43,773 bases of DNA from an uncultured Pseudomonadales bacterium (GCA_947258825.1 CAMYJX010000055.1:1-43773), one strand, 5' to 3'; positions 23,691 through 33,093 are shown, counted from the first letter of the stretch. Numbers and translations are program-made. Notes: a model not told the origin generated them from the sequence alone.

Positions 23691-24749
23691 ATGCAGCCAG
23701 AAACCGCGCCAGTCAGAGCCGACGAGGAAATGGACTGGCCCAGACTTGCCGGGTATCTGACCCGACACCTGCCGGACGCACAGGGCGAGATGGTCGTCAG
23801 CCAGTTTCCTGGTGGCAGTGCCAATCTGACCTACCTGGTGCGGTTCGGTGACAGGGAGTACGTGGTACGCCGCCCACCCCTGGGGCCCGTCGCCCCGGGC
23901 GCACACGATATGGCTCGAGAGCATAAGGTCCTGTCCCGCCTGTATCGGGCATTTCCCGCAGCGCCGCGGAGTTACCTGCTGTGTGAAGACGAAACGGTTA
24001 TCGGCGCGAAATTCATCGTGGTAGAAAGGCGCACCGGGGTCGTGATCAGAGACGCATTTCCGGAGTCGTGGCAGAGTTTGCCTGATATCGCCGCGCGCAC
24101 CAGCAAGGCGCTGGTGGACGCCATGGCCGGTCTGCACAACATCGACCCGACAAGCTGTGCTCTGGAAGACCTGGGCCGACCGGAGGGCTTCGTGGAGAGA
24201 CAGGTTTCAGGCTGGCAGAAGCGCTGGGAGCTGGCCAGGGACGCAGACGAACCAGGTATGGACGAGCTGTACGGCCTGCTTGCAAAGGGAATCCCAACCC
24301 CGCAGCGATCCAGCATTCTGCACAACGACCTGAAGCTGGATAACTGCCAGTTCGAAGCCGACGATCCGGACAGAGTGAAATCTATCTTCGATTGGGACAT
24401 GGCAACCCTGGGAGATCCGCTCGTAGATCTGGGCACCCTGCTGGGTTACTGGCCGGAGACGTCAGACCCAGCGCCCAGAGCCGTGAGGCCCGAAGGCGCC
24501 CGGGACCCGTTCCCCAGCCGGCGGCAAATCTGCGATCGATACGCCGTCAACACCGGTCTGGATCTTACCGACGTGCACTGGTACGAAGCCTTCGCGCTGT
24601 GGAAGACCTCGGTGGTGGTTCAGCAGATCTATATCCGCTACAAACGGGGCCAGACAAAGGACGAGCGCTTTGCCACCATTGCGGAGCGAATTCCCATTCT
24701 GGTCGAGCAGGCCCTGGCGCTCTTCCCAAGGCAGCGGAGACCATCCTGA
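23691..24749 (+). CDS. Phosphotransferase family protein (ACAD10/APH-like kinase fold)
   Basis: This 352-residue aminoglycoside-phosphotransferase-fold protein has 'QFPGGSANLTYLVRFGDREYVVRRPP' (nucleotide loop), 'SILHNDLKLDNCQF' (catalytic loop, Asp213) and 'SIFDWDMATLGDPLVDLGTLLGYW' (metal-binding DWD, 234-236). This set is typical of the ACAD10/11-related bacterial phosphotransferases often found with fatty-acid oxidation genes, which phosphorylate hydroxyacyl-CoA or similar small molecules, not antibiotics. The residues after the metal motif are conserved as in that subgroup. It lies between a VOC gene and a Bax-like gene on the plus strand; the Bax-like ATG follows its stop after two bases. 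Confidence 0.85.
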   Translation: MQPETAPVRADEEMDWPRLAGYLTRHLPDAQGEMVVSQFPGGSANLTYLVRFGDREYVVRRPPLGPVAPGAHDMAREHKVLSRLYRAFPAAPRSYLLCEDETVIGAKFIVVERRTGVVIRDAFPESWQSLPDIAARTSKALVDAMAGLHNIDPTSCALEDLGRPEGFVERQVSGWQKRWELARDADEPGMDELYGLLAKGIPTPQRSSILHNDLKLDNCQFEADDPDRVKSIFDWDMATLGDPLVDLGTLLGYWPETSDPAPRAVRPEGARDPFPSRRQICDRYAVNTGLDLTDVHWYEAFALWKTSVVVQQIYIRYKRGQTKDERFATIAERIPILVEQALALFPRQRRPS

Positions 24750-24751
24750 AA

Positions 24752-25531
24752 ATGCCGCTGCGAGCTTCCGGCAAACGTCGATGGATGCCTGCTGCAGCTG
24801 TGCTGGCTGCATCGCTGTTCTTTCTAGTGATCACTCTGCGCCCATCCGGCCCCTTTCGGGCCAACGCCGGAGCCCTGCCGGATTTCAAACAGTGGCCCGC
24901 GGGCCCGGATCGCAAACGACAGTTTTTCGGGTTCATGCGGCCTCTGCTGGAGGCAGAAAACGCCCGTGTGCTGGCAGACCGTCAGCGCCTGCGACGCATG
25001 GCCGAGCACCCCGCGGACCTGGGCTGGCTGGACCGACGTCGACTGGCTGACCTGGCGAAGGCCTACCGAATCGAAGACCCCGGGCTGTCCGACGGAGCCC
25101 TGATCGACGAGCTGCTGCTGCGCGTCGACGCGGTGCCGGTCTCCCTTGGGCTGGCTCAGGCGGCAAAAGAATCCGGCTGGGGCACTTCCAGGTTCGCCGC
25201 TGAGGGCTTCAACCTGTATGGCCAGCGCTGCTTCGACCCGGGCTGCGGCATGATCCCCAAGGCCCGCAAGCGGGGGCTGCGGCACGAGCTGGTACGATTC
25301 GACTCGCCCGCACAGGGGGTGGCGAGCTATTTGCGCAATCTCAACACCCACCCACATTACGCGAAACTCAGGCAGCTACGCGCCCGTCTGCGCAAAGAAG
25401 GCAAACCCATTCTGGGCGCTCGCCTGGCGGAACAGCTGGTGACCTACTCCGAGCGTGGGAACGCCTACATCAGGGACATCAAGCAGATGATTCGGGTCAA
25501 CGGATTGAGCAGGCGAGCCGTCGATGGCTGA
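24752..25531 (+). CDS. Bax-like glucosaminidase-domain peptidoglycan hydrolase
   Basis: This 259-residue protein has a membrane anchor or signal at residues 11-28 ('WMPAAAVLAASLFFLVITL') and a glucosaminidase-family domain: 'VPVSLGLAQAAKESGWGTSRFAAEGFNLYGQRCF' (Glu140 as candidate acid), 'DSPAQGVASYLRNLNTHPHYAKLRQLRA' and 'YSERGNAYIRDIKQMIRVN'. These match E. coli Bax, related to the FlgJ/N-acetylglucosaminidase group, so it is expected to cleave glycan bonds in the periplasm. The start is two bases after the upstream stop, with GGAGA about a dozen bases before. The last eight bases overlap the polysaccharide deacetylase gene, hinting at joint cell-wall or polysaccharide remodelling. Confidence 0.85.
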   Translation: MPLRASGKRRWMPAAAVLAASLFFLVITLRPSGPFRANAGALPDFKQWPAGPDRKRQFFGFMRPLLEAENARVLADRQRLRRMAEHPADLGWLDRRRLADLAKAYRIEDPGLSDGALIDELLLRVDAVPVSLGLAQAAKESGWGTSRFAAEGFNLYGQRCFDPGCGMIPKARKRGLRHELVRFDSPAQGVASYLRNLNTHPHYAKLRQLRARLRKEGKPILGARLAEQLVTYSERGNAYIRDIKQMIRVNGLSRRAVDG

Positions 25532-26609
25532 GCGTCGGGCGGCAGGGCTGGTGATATCGGTGCTGCTCGCCTGCCCGTGGGTGAACGCCGGGGCCGCGGA
25601 AGACGCAGCCGCGGTCATCCTCCTGTATCACCATGTTTCCGACGAGACGCCGGCGAGCACTTCCGTTTCGCCGGCGCTGTTCGAAGCGCATCTGGAGCAT
25701 CTCGAGACCCATGACTATCAGGTCGTGCCGCTGAGTCGGATCATCGCAGCGCTGCGCTCGGAACGACCGCTTCCAGAACGCAGCGTTGCCATTACCTTCG
25801 ACGATGCCTATCAGTCCGTTTATACGGCAGCAGCACCCGTTCTGCAGAAGAGAGGCTGGCCCTTCGCCGTATTCGCCACCACCGACTATCTGGATGGGGA
25901 TTTCAGCGGCTACCTGACCTGGGACCAGCTGCGCGAGCTGGAGCGCGGCGGCGCGGAGATTGGCAACCACTCGCGCAGCCACGGCCACTACGTTCATCGC
26001 CGGGCAGGAGAAAGCGAGGCCGCCTGGCAGGCCCGCATTCTCGAAGACATTCGGTGGGCACAGGCTCGTCTGACCGCGGAGCTGCAAAAGCCGCTGGACG
26101 CTTTCGCATACCCCTATGGCGAGTTCGACCGCGCAACCGCCCGACTGGTCGCAGCCACCGATCTGGTCGGCTTCGGACAGCAGTCGGGTCCAGTCGACCA
26201 TCGTTCTGATCTGCACACGCTGCCCCGTTTTCCCATGGCCGGCCGCTTCGCCGATCTGGGCAGCCTGGCGGAAAAGCTGCGCACCCGCGTGCTGCACGTC
26301 AGCGTGCGCGCCCCGGACACCGCGCTGCTGGCAGCAGGCAGCCCCGCGCCCGCGCTGCGCCTGCAGCTGGAAGCCGGGCAGGCCGACCCGGATTCCCTGA
26401 GCTGCTTTGTGACCGGGCAGCCACCGCCCACCGTACGCTGGCTGGATCCCGACGCCGGCGTGGTGGAGGTGCAGGCGCAACGACCGCTGCCCGTGGGACG
26501 CAGCAAATACACCTGCACCGCGCCCGTCCCGGGCGCGCCGGGGAGCTACTTCTGGTACAGCCATCTGTGGATGAAGCCACCGACACCGCGGGACTGGTAC
26601 GACGGGTGA
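25524..26609 (+). CDS. Polysaccharide deacetylase (NodB-homology, CE4)
   Basis: This 361-residue exported protein has a short signal, 'GLVISVLLACPWVNAGAAED'. The NodB domain contains 'VILLYHHVSD', the catalytic base and metal Asp in 'AITFDDAYQSVY' (Asp93, Asp94), metal histidines in 'IGNHSRSHGH' (149-155) and 'AFAYPYGEFDRAT'. The C-terminal ~100 residues form a separate beta-rich extension ('LQLEAGQADPDSLSCFVTGQ', 'VQAQRPLPVGRSKYTC') with two cysteines that could bond in the periplasm. The substrate is probably an N-acetylated polysaccharide; the PgaB-like subgroup is possible. It overlaps the Bax-like gene by eight bases. The 111-base gap to the next gene shows only a poor promoter match (TTGTAC-N16-TACTCT near 26643-26670). 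Confidence 0.88.
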   Translation: MAERRAAGLVISVLLACPWVNAGAAEDAAAVILLYHHVSDETPASTSVSPALFEAHLEHLETHDYQVVPLSRIIAALRSERPLPERSVAITFDDAYQSVYTAAAPVLQKRGWPFAVFATTDYLDGDFSGYLTWDQLRELERGGAEIGNHSRSHGHYVHRRAGESEAAWQARILEDIRWAQARLTAELQKPLDAFAYPYGEFDRATARLVAATDLVGFGQQSGPVDHRSDLHTLPRFPMAGRFADLGSLAEKLRTRVLHVSVRAPDTALLAAGSPAPALRLQLEAGQADPDSLSCFVTGQPPPTVRWLDPDAGVVEVQAQRPLPVGRSKYTCTAPVPGAPGSYFWYSHLWMKPPTPRDWYDG

Positions 26610-26720
26610 GGTCCGGATACGGCCCGGATGATTCGCCGGGCTTTGTACCTACCCGGCAGTTCTGTACTCTTGCGAACTGGAGAAGGCGCCCGGAGTCGCC
26701 GGGAAAGTCAGGGGGAAACC

Positions 26721-29700
26721 GTGCTGCAGAAACTGCTCATCGCCAACCGCGGCGAGATCGCCATCCGTATCGCCCGAGCGGCGGCCGATCTCGGCATCGA
26801 GACGGTTGCCGTCTACGCCGAGGAGGACGCCCGATCTCTGCATCTGCTGCGCGCAGACGAGGCGCAGCCGCTGGACGCCCGCGGAGCAGCCGCCTATCTG
26901 GATATGCAGCGAATCATCGAGGTGGCTGCAGCCACCGGCTGCGACGCTCTGCACCCCGGTTACGGGTTTCTGGCCGAAAACGCCGAGTTCGCGCAGCGGG
27001 TGATCGAGGCCGGCATCGTCTTCGTCGGGCCGCGCCCGGACATTCTGGCCAGGCTGGGAGACAAGGTGTCCGCGAGAAATCTCGCCGCCGATTGCGACGT
27101 GCCCATTCTCGCCGGCACCAGCAGCGCCACCAACCTCGATGCGGCAAAGGCCTTCTTCGATGGCCTCGAGAAAGGCCAGGCCATGGTGATCAAAGCGATC
27201 GGCGGTGGTGGCGGGCGCGGTATGCGCATCGTCAGTCAAGCCCGGGACATCGAACCCGCTTATCGGCGCTGCGCTTCAGAGGCCCAGGCGGCATTCGGCA
27301 ACGCGGCTCTGTACGTCGAGCAGCTGGTGGAAAGGGCCCGTCACGTGGAAGTCCAGATCCTGGGCGATCAGGCCGGCGAGGTGACTCACCTGTGGGACCG
27401 GGAATGTACGTTGCAGCGCCGCCACCAGAAGCTGATCGAACTCGCCCCCAGCCCATCGCTGCAGCCGGCAACGCGCGTGCAGCTGCTGGATGCCGCCGTG
27501 GCGCTTGGCCGCCATCTCAACTACACCAGCCTGGGCACGGTTGAGTTCCTGGTCGACGCTGCGGACGACGGGCAGGGGTTCGTTTTCATTGAAGCCAACG
27601 CCCGGCTGCAAGTTGAACATACGGTAACCGAAGCCGTGACCGGCGTAGATCTGGTAAAGGCGCAGCTGCAGCTGGCTGCCGGCGCATCTCTGGCATCCCT
27701 CGGGCTCTACCCCACCCCGCCAGAACCGCAGGGCAGCGCCGTTCAACTCCGCGTGAACATGGAAACCATGGCGGAGGACGGCAGCACCCGGCCGGCGGGC
27801 GGCTCCCTCAGCGCCTTCGAAGTGCCGACCGGACCCGGCGTCCGCGTGGACACTTTCGGCTACGCCGGCTACAGCACGAGCCCGGCGTTCGACTCGCTGC
27901 TTGCCAAGGTCATCGTGTTCGAGGAAAGCGGCGATCTGCCACGCCTGCTGTCGAAAGCCGACCGCGCCCTGGAGGAGTTCCGTATCGAGGGCGTGCCCAC
28001 CAACCTGACGTTCCTCCGCAGCCTGATCAGCAGCGATGCCGTGGGAAAGAATCGCATCTACACGCGCTACGTGGAGGACAACATCATGGATCTGGCCCGG
28101 TGGGCCCCTCCCTCCAGACCCGGATTCGCCGCCAGCGGCCTCCCGCAACCCGCCGACAGTCAGGCCGGCACCCCGTCCGAGCGAGCCGGTTACGCTCTGG
28201 AAACCAGCGATCCTCTGGCGGTCCTCAATCTGACGACGACTATGGAAGACGCACCGCGGGACGAGGCGCTGCCGGAACAGGAAGGGATCCGATCGGTAAC
28301 CGCGCCCATGCAGGGAACCATCGTATCCGTAGAGCTTTCCGAGGGTGACGAAGTGCGCCCCGGTCAGGCGCTGATCATCATGGAAGCCATGAAGATGGAG
28401 CATGTCATCGAGGCCCCGGTGGGCGGCGTGCTGAAGGAGCTGCGCGTCGCCCCGGGCGATACCCTCTTCGAAGGCCACACCCTGCTGGTGATCGAGGAGG
28501 CGGAGGTCGCGGCAGATGAAGCAACCCTGCTCAGCGAGTACGACCTGGACCTGATAAGACCCGATCTGGCCGAATCCTTCACCCGCCACGGCTACGGGTT
28601 GGACGAAAACCGCCCGGAAGCCGTGGACCGTCGTCACGGCCGCGGCAACCGCACCGCCCGGGAAAACATTGCCGACCTGGTGGATAAAGACACCTTCGTC
28701 GAGTACGGACCTCTGATGGTGGCCGCGCAGCGGCGTCGACGAACCATCGAAGACCTGATGGAGAAAACCAGCGGCGACGGAATGGTCGCCGGCGTCGGTT
28801 GTGTCAACGGCGCCCAGTTCGGGCGCGAGGGTTCGCGTGTAGTAGCCATGTCTTACGACTACATGGTTCTGGCCGGCACCCAGGGCCACATGAACCACCT
28901 GAAGAAGGATCGGCTGTTCGAGCTTGCCGAACACAATCAGTTACCCCTGGTGCTGTTCGCCGAAGGCGGCGGCGGCCGACCCGGAGATACGGACGGCACC
29001 GGCGTCGCCGGCCTCGACTGCTACGCATTCAACTACTTCGCCCGGCTCTCCGGACTGGTACCTCTGGTGGGAATAACCAACGGCTATTGTTTTGCCGGCA
29101 ACGCGGCGCTGCTGGGCTGCTGCGACGTCATCATCGCGACAGAAGGATCCAATATCGGCATGGGTGGGCCCGCCATGGTGGAAGGCGGCGGCCTGGGTGT
29201 TTTTCGCCCGGACCAGATAGGCCCCATGAGCGTGCAGGTCCCCAACGGCGTCGTGGATATCGCCGTCAAAGACGAGGCGGAGGCGGTGGCTGCCGCGAAG
29301 CAGTACCTGAGTTACTTTCAGGGCGCAGTGCAGGACTGGAAGTGCACCGATCAGCGCCTGCTGCGACATCTGATCCCGGAGAATCGCCTGCGGGTCTATG
29401 ACATCAGACGGGTCATAGAGCACCTTGCGGACGCCGATTCGGTTCAGGAGCTCCGCCCCGCCTACGGCGTGGGCATCATCACGTCGCTGACGAGAATCGA
29501 AGGCAAACCTTTGGGGATCATTGCCAACAACCCGGCGCACCTGGGCGGCGCCATCGACAGCGAAGGGGCCGACAAGGCGTCCCGTTTCATTCAGCTGTGC
29601 GATGCCTTCGACGTGCCCATGCTGTTTCTCTGTGATACGCCCGGCTTCATGGTGGGCCCGGAAGCGGAAAAGAGCGCCCAGGTGCGCCGCTTCGCCCGCA

Positions 29701-30107
29701 TGTTCGTCAGCGGCGCCAACGTCAGCGTTCCCTTCTTCACCATCATCCTGCGCAAAGGTTACGGCCTGGGCGCCCAGGCCATGGCCGGTGGCGGCTTCAA
29801 GATACCCATGTTCACCGTATCCTGGCCCACAGGTGAGTTCGGTGGCATGGGCCTGGAGGGGGCGGTGAAGCTGGGCTACCGCAACGAGCTGGCGGCAATT
29901 GAAGACCCCGAGGAGCGCAAGCAGACCTATGAAGAGATGGTTGCGCGCATGTACGAGCGTGGCAAAGCCGTCAACGTTGCATCGACCTTCGAGATCGACG
30001 ATGTAATCGACCCGGCAGACTCGCGACGCTGGATCACCATGGCGTTGGAAAGCGCACCGCAGAAGCTTCGCCACGGAAAGAAGCGCCCGCACATCGATAC
30101 CTGGTAA
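26721..30107 (+). CDS. Single-chain biotin-dependent acyl-CoA carboxylase (BC-BCCP-CT fusion)
   Basis: This 1128-residue fusion carries all carboxylase parts on one chain. Biotin carboxylase spans about 1-450: 'KLLIANRGEIAIRIARAA', the ATP-grasp Gly loop at 161-168 and 'EANARLQVEHTVTEAVTG' near 291-308. The biotin carrier part is about 540-600, with biotinyl Lys558 in 'IIMEAMKMEHVIEAPVGG'. A carboxyltransferase of about 500 residues follows: 'ENIADLVDKDTFVEYGPL', 'VGITNGYCFAGNAALLGCCDVI', 'LCDTPGFMVGPEAEKSAQVRR' and 'RKGYGLGAQAMAGGGFKIP'. The order matches the long-chain acyl-CoA carboxylase (LCC) type that carboxylates CoA esters of varied length. The GTG start has AGGGGGA five bases before it; an ATG 31 codons upstream has no ribosome site. 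It converges on the glycosyltransferase gene. Confidence 0.9.
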   Translation: MLQKLLIANRGEIAIRIARAAADLGIETVAVYAEEDARSLHLLRADEAQPLDARGAAAYLDMQRIIEVAAATGCDALHPGYGFLAENAEFAQRVIEAGIVFVGPRPDILARLGDKVSARNLAADCDVPILAGTSSATNLDAAKAFFDGLEKGQAMVIKAIGGGGGRGMRIVSQARDIEPAYRRCASEAQAAFGNAALYVEQLVERARHVEVQILGDQAGEVTHLWDRECTLQRRHQKLIELAPSPSLQPATRVQLLDAAVALGRHLNYTSLGTVEFLVDAADDGQGFVFIEANARLQVEHTVTEAVTGVDLVKAQLQLAAGASLASLGLYPTPPEPQGSAVQLRVNMETMAEDGSTRPAGGSLSAFEVPTGPGVRVDTFGYAGYSTSPAFDSLLAKVIVFEESGDLPRLLSKADRALEEFRIEGVPTNLTFLRSLISSDAVGKNRIYTRYVEDNIMDLARWAPPSRPGFAASGLPQPADSQAGTPSERAGYALETSDPLAVLNLTTTMEDAPRDEALPEQEGIRSVTAPMQGTIVSVELSEGDEVRPGQALIIMEAMKMEHVIEAPVGGVLKELRVAPGDTLFEGHTLLVIEEAEVAADEATLLSEYDLDLIRPDLAESFTRHGYGLDENRPEAVDRRHGRGNRTARENIADLVDKDTFVEYGPLMVAAQRRRRTIEDLMEKTSGDGMVAGVGCVNGAQFGREGSRVVAMSYDYMVLAGTQGHMNHLKKDRLFELAEHNQLPLVLFAEGGGGRPGDTDGTGVAGLDCYAFNYFARLSGLVPLVGITNGYCFAGNAALLGCCDVIIATEGSNIGMGGPAMVEGGGLGVFRPDQIGPMSVQVPNGVVDIAVKDEAEAVAAAKQYLSYFQGAVQDWKCTDQRLLRHLIPENRLRVYDIRRVIEHLADADSVQELRPAYGVGIITSLTRIEGKPLGIIANNPAHLGGAIDSEGADKASRFIQLCDAFDVPMLFLCDTPGFMVGPEAEKSAQVRRFARMFVSGANVSVPFFTIILRKGYGLGAQAMAGGGFKIPMFTVSWPTGEFGGMGLEGAVKLGYRNELAAIEDPEERKQTYEEMVARMYERGKAVNVASTFEIDDVIDPADSRRWITMALESAPQKLRHGKKRPHIDTW

Positions 30108-30118
30108 ACGTTGGGGTG

Positions 30119-30937
30119 TCAGCCAAGCAACGTGGGCTCGGCGAGCAGCAGATCCACGAGGTCGGCAACCTCCCCCGGCGACAACTCACCGAGGCCTCCC
30201 CGGTTGCTGACAAGAGAGCCGCACAGATTCACTACGGCGGGCGCGGCGACGCAGCGGGCTCGAAACAGGTCCAGCGCCGGGCTTGCCCCCGCGCCGAGGT
30301 CCGAGCCGGCGTTTGCCAGCAGATCACCGGCAACTGCGGGACTCAGCATGGCAGCCTCCTCCACCACCGGAAACGCAATGATGTTGTGCAGCACCGTCAA
30401 CAGCTTGGGGCCCACCAGCTGAGGCACCATCGTCCCGTCGTGACGCCGGATGATCCGATCTGCGGCATGGATGTAGAAATCGAGAAAGGGGTTTCCAGCC
30501 TGGAACAGAAGAAAGGCGTTGTGCACCTTCACGCGGGCTCGATAGCCCCTGCTCTCGGGCTGCACCCAGACTTCCCGTCCCAGCGCGTAAGGCACGTCGG
30601 GGATCTGCAGGCGCCAAGGGTCGATCACAAGGCTGTCCGCGTCCATCCAGACGACCGCGTCATAGCCCGCCGCCAACGCCTCGCGGATAGCGAGCAATCG
30701 AGCCAGATCGCTGGCCACCACCGGCCGCTCCCGGGTTTTGCGCCGTACCTCCGATGGCAGGGTCTCAAACAGCGCGTCGTCGACAAAGCGGTAGTCGAAA
30801 TCGTTCGCTTCCGCCCAGCCGCGCACCGTGGCAAGACAGTTTTCGAGCCACGGCCAGGGCAGCGGCTGGCGATGCGACTGAATCACCAGCCGCCGGCCGT
30901 GGCGCAATTTCGACGGCGCTTCGGACATCGTGAGCAT
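30119..30937 (-). CDS. Glycosyltransferase (GT-A fold, DxD motif)
   Basis: This 272-residue cytoplasmic protein has 'FDYRFVDDALFETLP', 'PVVASDLARLLAIREALAAGYDAVVWMDADSLVIDP' (DAD at 99-101, the metal/nucleotide-sugar binding motif), 'KVHNAFLLFQAGNPFLDFYIHAADR' and 'VGPKLLTVLHN', an arrangement like galactosyltransferase GMA12/GT34 or the capsular polysaccharide glycosyltransferase group. The sugar donor is unknown. Two starts, 30937 and 30928, are close together; both have G-rich stretches upstream. It ends 11 bases from the carboxylase stop on the opposite strand; a weak inverted repeat ACGTTG...CAACGT there could be a shared terminator but lacks a T-run. Confidence 0.75.
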   Translation of the reverse strand: MLTMSEAPSKLRHGRRLVIQSHRQPLPWPWLENCLATVRGWAEANDFDYRFVDDALFETLPSEVRRKTRERPVVASDLARLLAIREALAAGYDAVVWMDADSLVIDPWRLQIPDVPYALGREVWVQPESRGYRARVKVHNAFLLFQAGNPFLDFYIHAADRIIRRHDGTMVPQLVGPKLLTVLHNIIAFPVVEEAAMLSPAVAGDLLANAGSDLGAGASPALDLFRARCVAAPAVVNLCGSLVSNRGGLGELSPGEVADLVDLLLAEPTLLG

Positions 30938-31098
30938 CCCGTTCCCAACGGTTTCCCAACTGCAGGACGAGAGCGTACCGGGAAGCCTCCAGCATCATCA
31001 AACGGCTGAGGCCACCGTGTGGCGTCCACGTGTGACGCCCAGCGCGTTCAGGAAGACGTCGCCGGCCGGCTGGGGTACATTGCCTCAGGGGAGAATCA

Positions 31099-32448
31099 GT
31101 GCAGCGAACGACAGCCGAAAGCTCGGACCAACCGGAAGCGAAGACGCCCCTGCGCTCGTGGTACGCGCTGGGCCTGCTATTCGTAGTCTATGTCTTCAAC
31201 TTCATAGACCGCTCGATACTGGGCATTCTAAATCAGGCCATCAAGGAAGACCTGGGGCTGACAGACACCCAGATGGGTTTTCTCGGCGGCATCGCGTTCG
31301 CCATTTTCTACACCTTTCTGGGCATCCCCATCGCCCGATTGGCGGACCGCTCGGTGCGCCGCAACGTGCTCGCGGTGAGCCTCACCATATGGAGCCTCAT
31401 GACCGCCGTCTGCGGTTTCGCCGGCAACTTCGTGCATCTGCTGCTGGCGAGAATCGGCGTTGCCGTGGGCGAAGCCGGCGGCAGCCCGCCGTCCCATTCC
31501 ATGATATCGGATCTGTTTCCTCCCAGCCGGCGGGCCACGGCGCTGGCCATCTACGCCCTGGGCATACCGGTGGGCAGCATGCTGGGCAACCTGGCGGGCG
31601 GCTGGCTGAACGAGGCATTCGACTGGCGCACCGCTTTCATCGTCGTGGGTCTGCCGGGTGTGGCCCTGGCCCTGCTGGTACGCTTCACCTTGGCAGAGCC
31701 AGTCAGAGGCGCCTCGGAGCCCAGCCGCCAGTCAGAGCAGGAAACGCCACCCGTTGGCGAGGTGTTCCGCTACCTGTGGGCCAAGCGGAGCTTCCGCTAT
31801 CTGTCTCTGGGAGGCGCGCTGCACGCTTTCGTCGGCTACGGCGTGGGCTACTGGATACCCGCGTTCTTCATCCGCAGCCATGGTCTCGGTACCGGCGAGC
31901 TGGGAACCTGGCTGTTCTACCTGGGGTTTGCCGGCATGGCAGGCACCTTCCTGGGCGGTTACATGGCCGACCGGCTGGCCCGTCGCGATCTGCGCTGGTA
32001 CACCTGGCTGCCGGGCATCGCCACGCTGGCCTCGGTACCCTTCTCCGTTGCCGTCTATCTGGTCAGCGACTACTCCACCGCGCTGCTGCTCATGATCATC
32101 CCGACCATTCTCGGCTCCTACTACCTGGGTCCCACGTTTGCGCTCACCCAGGCACTGGTGGGCCTTCGGATGCGTGCCCTGGCCTCCAGCATTCTGCTGT
32201 TCATCCTCAATCTCATCGGTATGGGTCTGGGACCACAGTTCACGGGTATCCTCAGCGATCTGCTGAACGCGAACTCGTCGCTGGGCATCGAGTCGCTGCG
32301 GTACGCGCTGCTGTGCGTGTTGTTCTTCAACGTCGTCTCGACCCTCTACTACCTTCTGGCCGCGCGGCACCTGCGGAAGGACATGGCAGACGCAGAATCT
32401 GCAAATGCCAGGTCGGCAAACCAGACCGCAACCGCACCGGCGGGCTGA
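31099..32448 (+). CDS. MFS transporter (spinster-like/COG0477 group)
   Basis: This 449-residue protein has twelve predicted membrane helices. The first helix contains 'YALGLLFVVYVFNFIDRSIL'; the MFS signature between helices 2 and 3 reads 'GIPIARLADRSVRRN', and the second-half equivalent is 'GGYMADRLARRDLRW'. 'LLARIGVAVGEAGGSPPSHSMISDLFPP' is typical of the spinster-like MFS group common in marine and sphingomonad bacteria. The substrate is unknown; related genes often sit in lipid or aromatic catabolic clusters. GTG 31099 is the start, with GGGGAGA five bases before it. Unlike the second MFS gene of this window, it is intact. The 160-base region upstream (30938-31098) shows no clear motif. 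Confidence 0.88.
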   Translation: MQRTTAESSDQPEAKTPLRSWYALGLLFVVYVFNFIDRSILGILNQAIKEDLGLTDTQMGFLGGIAFAIFYTFLGIPIARLADRSVRRNVLAVSLTIWSLMTAVCGFAGNFVHLLLARIGVAVGEAGGSPPSHSMISDLFPPSRRATALAIYALGIPVGSMLGNLAGGWLNEAFDWRTAFIVVGLPGVALALLVRFTLAEPVRGASEPSRQSEQETPPVGEVFRYLWAKRSFRYLSLGGALHAFVGYGVGYWIPAFFIRSHGLGTGELGTWLFYLGFAGMAGTFLGGYMADRLARRDLRWYTWLPGIATLASVPFSVAVYLVSDYSTALLLMIIPTILGSYYLGPTFALTQALVGLRMRALASSILLFILNLIGMGLGPQFTGILSDLLNANSSLGIESLRYALLCVLFFNVVSTLYYLLAARHLRKDMADAESANARSANQTATAPAG

Positions 32449-32460
32449 TGGGATCCCGGA

Positions 32461-33093
32461 TCAACCCGCGGGTTCGGGTAGCCGCCGCGCCACCAGCCTC
32501 GCCAGCGCGACCGGGCGGCCGTCGGGGTCACTGCTGACGCCTTCCTCAGCCAGCTCAACCTCCAGCCCCTTTACGGCGTCAGCAAGGGCGCCCGGGGCGA
32601 CGCGGAAATCAGGATTGCCTGGGCCAATGACTGCCGCGCGGGTCTGCAGGTGCTCTTCGCAGATGAGCCAGCCGCCGGGCTTCAGACGCCCCCCGAGCTC
32701 CCGCAGCAGGGACAGGTTGACATAGCGGACGAGGAGGATTAGATCGAAGCCGGAAAGCTCTTCCGGCAGCCCGCTGTCGAGATCATGCTGCAACCAGCGC
32801 ACGCTGAGGCCGTCCGCTTCGGCAAGACCCCGCGCGCGTACCAGACCAGCTTCGGCAATATCCAGCGCGTCCACCTCAAAGCCCAGACCTGCAAGATAGC
32901 GGGCATTACGTCCCGTGCCACAGGCGACATCCAGGGCCCGCGGTTGCCCTAGCTGCGAGCCAGACCGGGAACTCAGGCGGGATGCCAGCACGCGTGGCGC
33001 CCAGGAAACCAGCAGCTCGCTGGGATAGGTGCGTTCGCCATAGGCGCCTGAAGCGTACCGCTCTTCCCAGCGGGATCTGTCCTGCTCACTCAT
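32461..33093 (-). CDS. SAM-dependent class I methyltransferase (TehB-like)
   Basis: This 210-residue Rossmann methyltransferase starts 'MSEQDRSRWEERYASGAYGE', a typical TehB-like N-terminus, followed by SAM motif I 'ALDVACGTGRNARYLAG' (about 53-69), motif II Asp in 'VDALDIAEAGLVRARGLA', and 'FDLILLVRYVNLSLLRELGGRLKPGGWLICEEHLQT'. The methyl acceptor is unknown; close families methylate small thiols, chalcogen oxyanions or quinone-like molecules. The start at 33093 is preferred over an in-frame codon at 33117. It is convergent with the MFS gene at 32448 with 12 bases between. Confidence 0.82.
   Translation of the reverse strand: MSEQDRSRWEERYASGAYGERTYPSELLVSWAPRVLASRLSSRSGSQLGQPRALDVACGTGRNARYLAGLGFEVDALDIAEAGLVRARGLAEADGLSVRWLQHDLDSGLPEELSGFDLILLVRYVNLSLLRELGGRLKPGGWLICEEHLQTRAAVIGPGNPDFRVAPGALADAVKGLEVELAEEGVSSDPDGRPVALARLVARRLPEPAG

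Noticed and set aside
27276..28934. Minus-strand frame of 552 codons within the carboxylase gene
   Set aside because: It is antisense to the biotin carboxylase and carrier domains; composition is typical of shadow frames.
30100..30140. Inverted repeat ACGTTG...CAACGT between the convergent carboxylase and glycosyltransferase genes
   Set aside because: Only six bases per arm with a long loop and no T-tract; it extends into the coding end of the glycosyltransferase gene.
30930..32537. Plus-strand 535-codon frame overlapping the MFS gene
   Set aside because: It is shifted by one frame relative to the transporter, has no membrane pattern, and is Arg/Pro/Gly rich.
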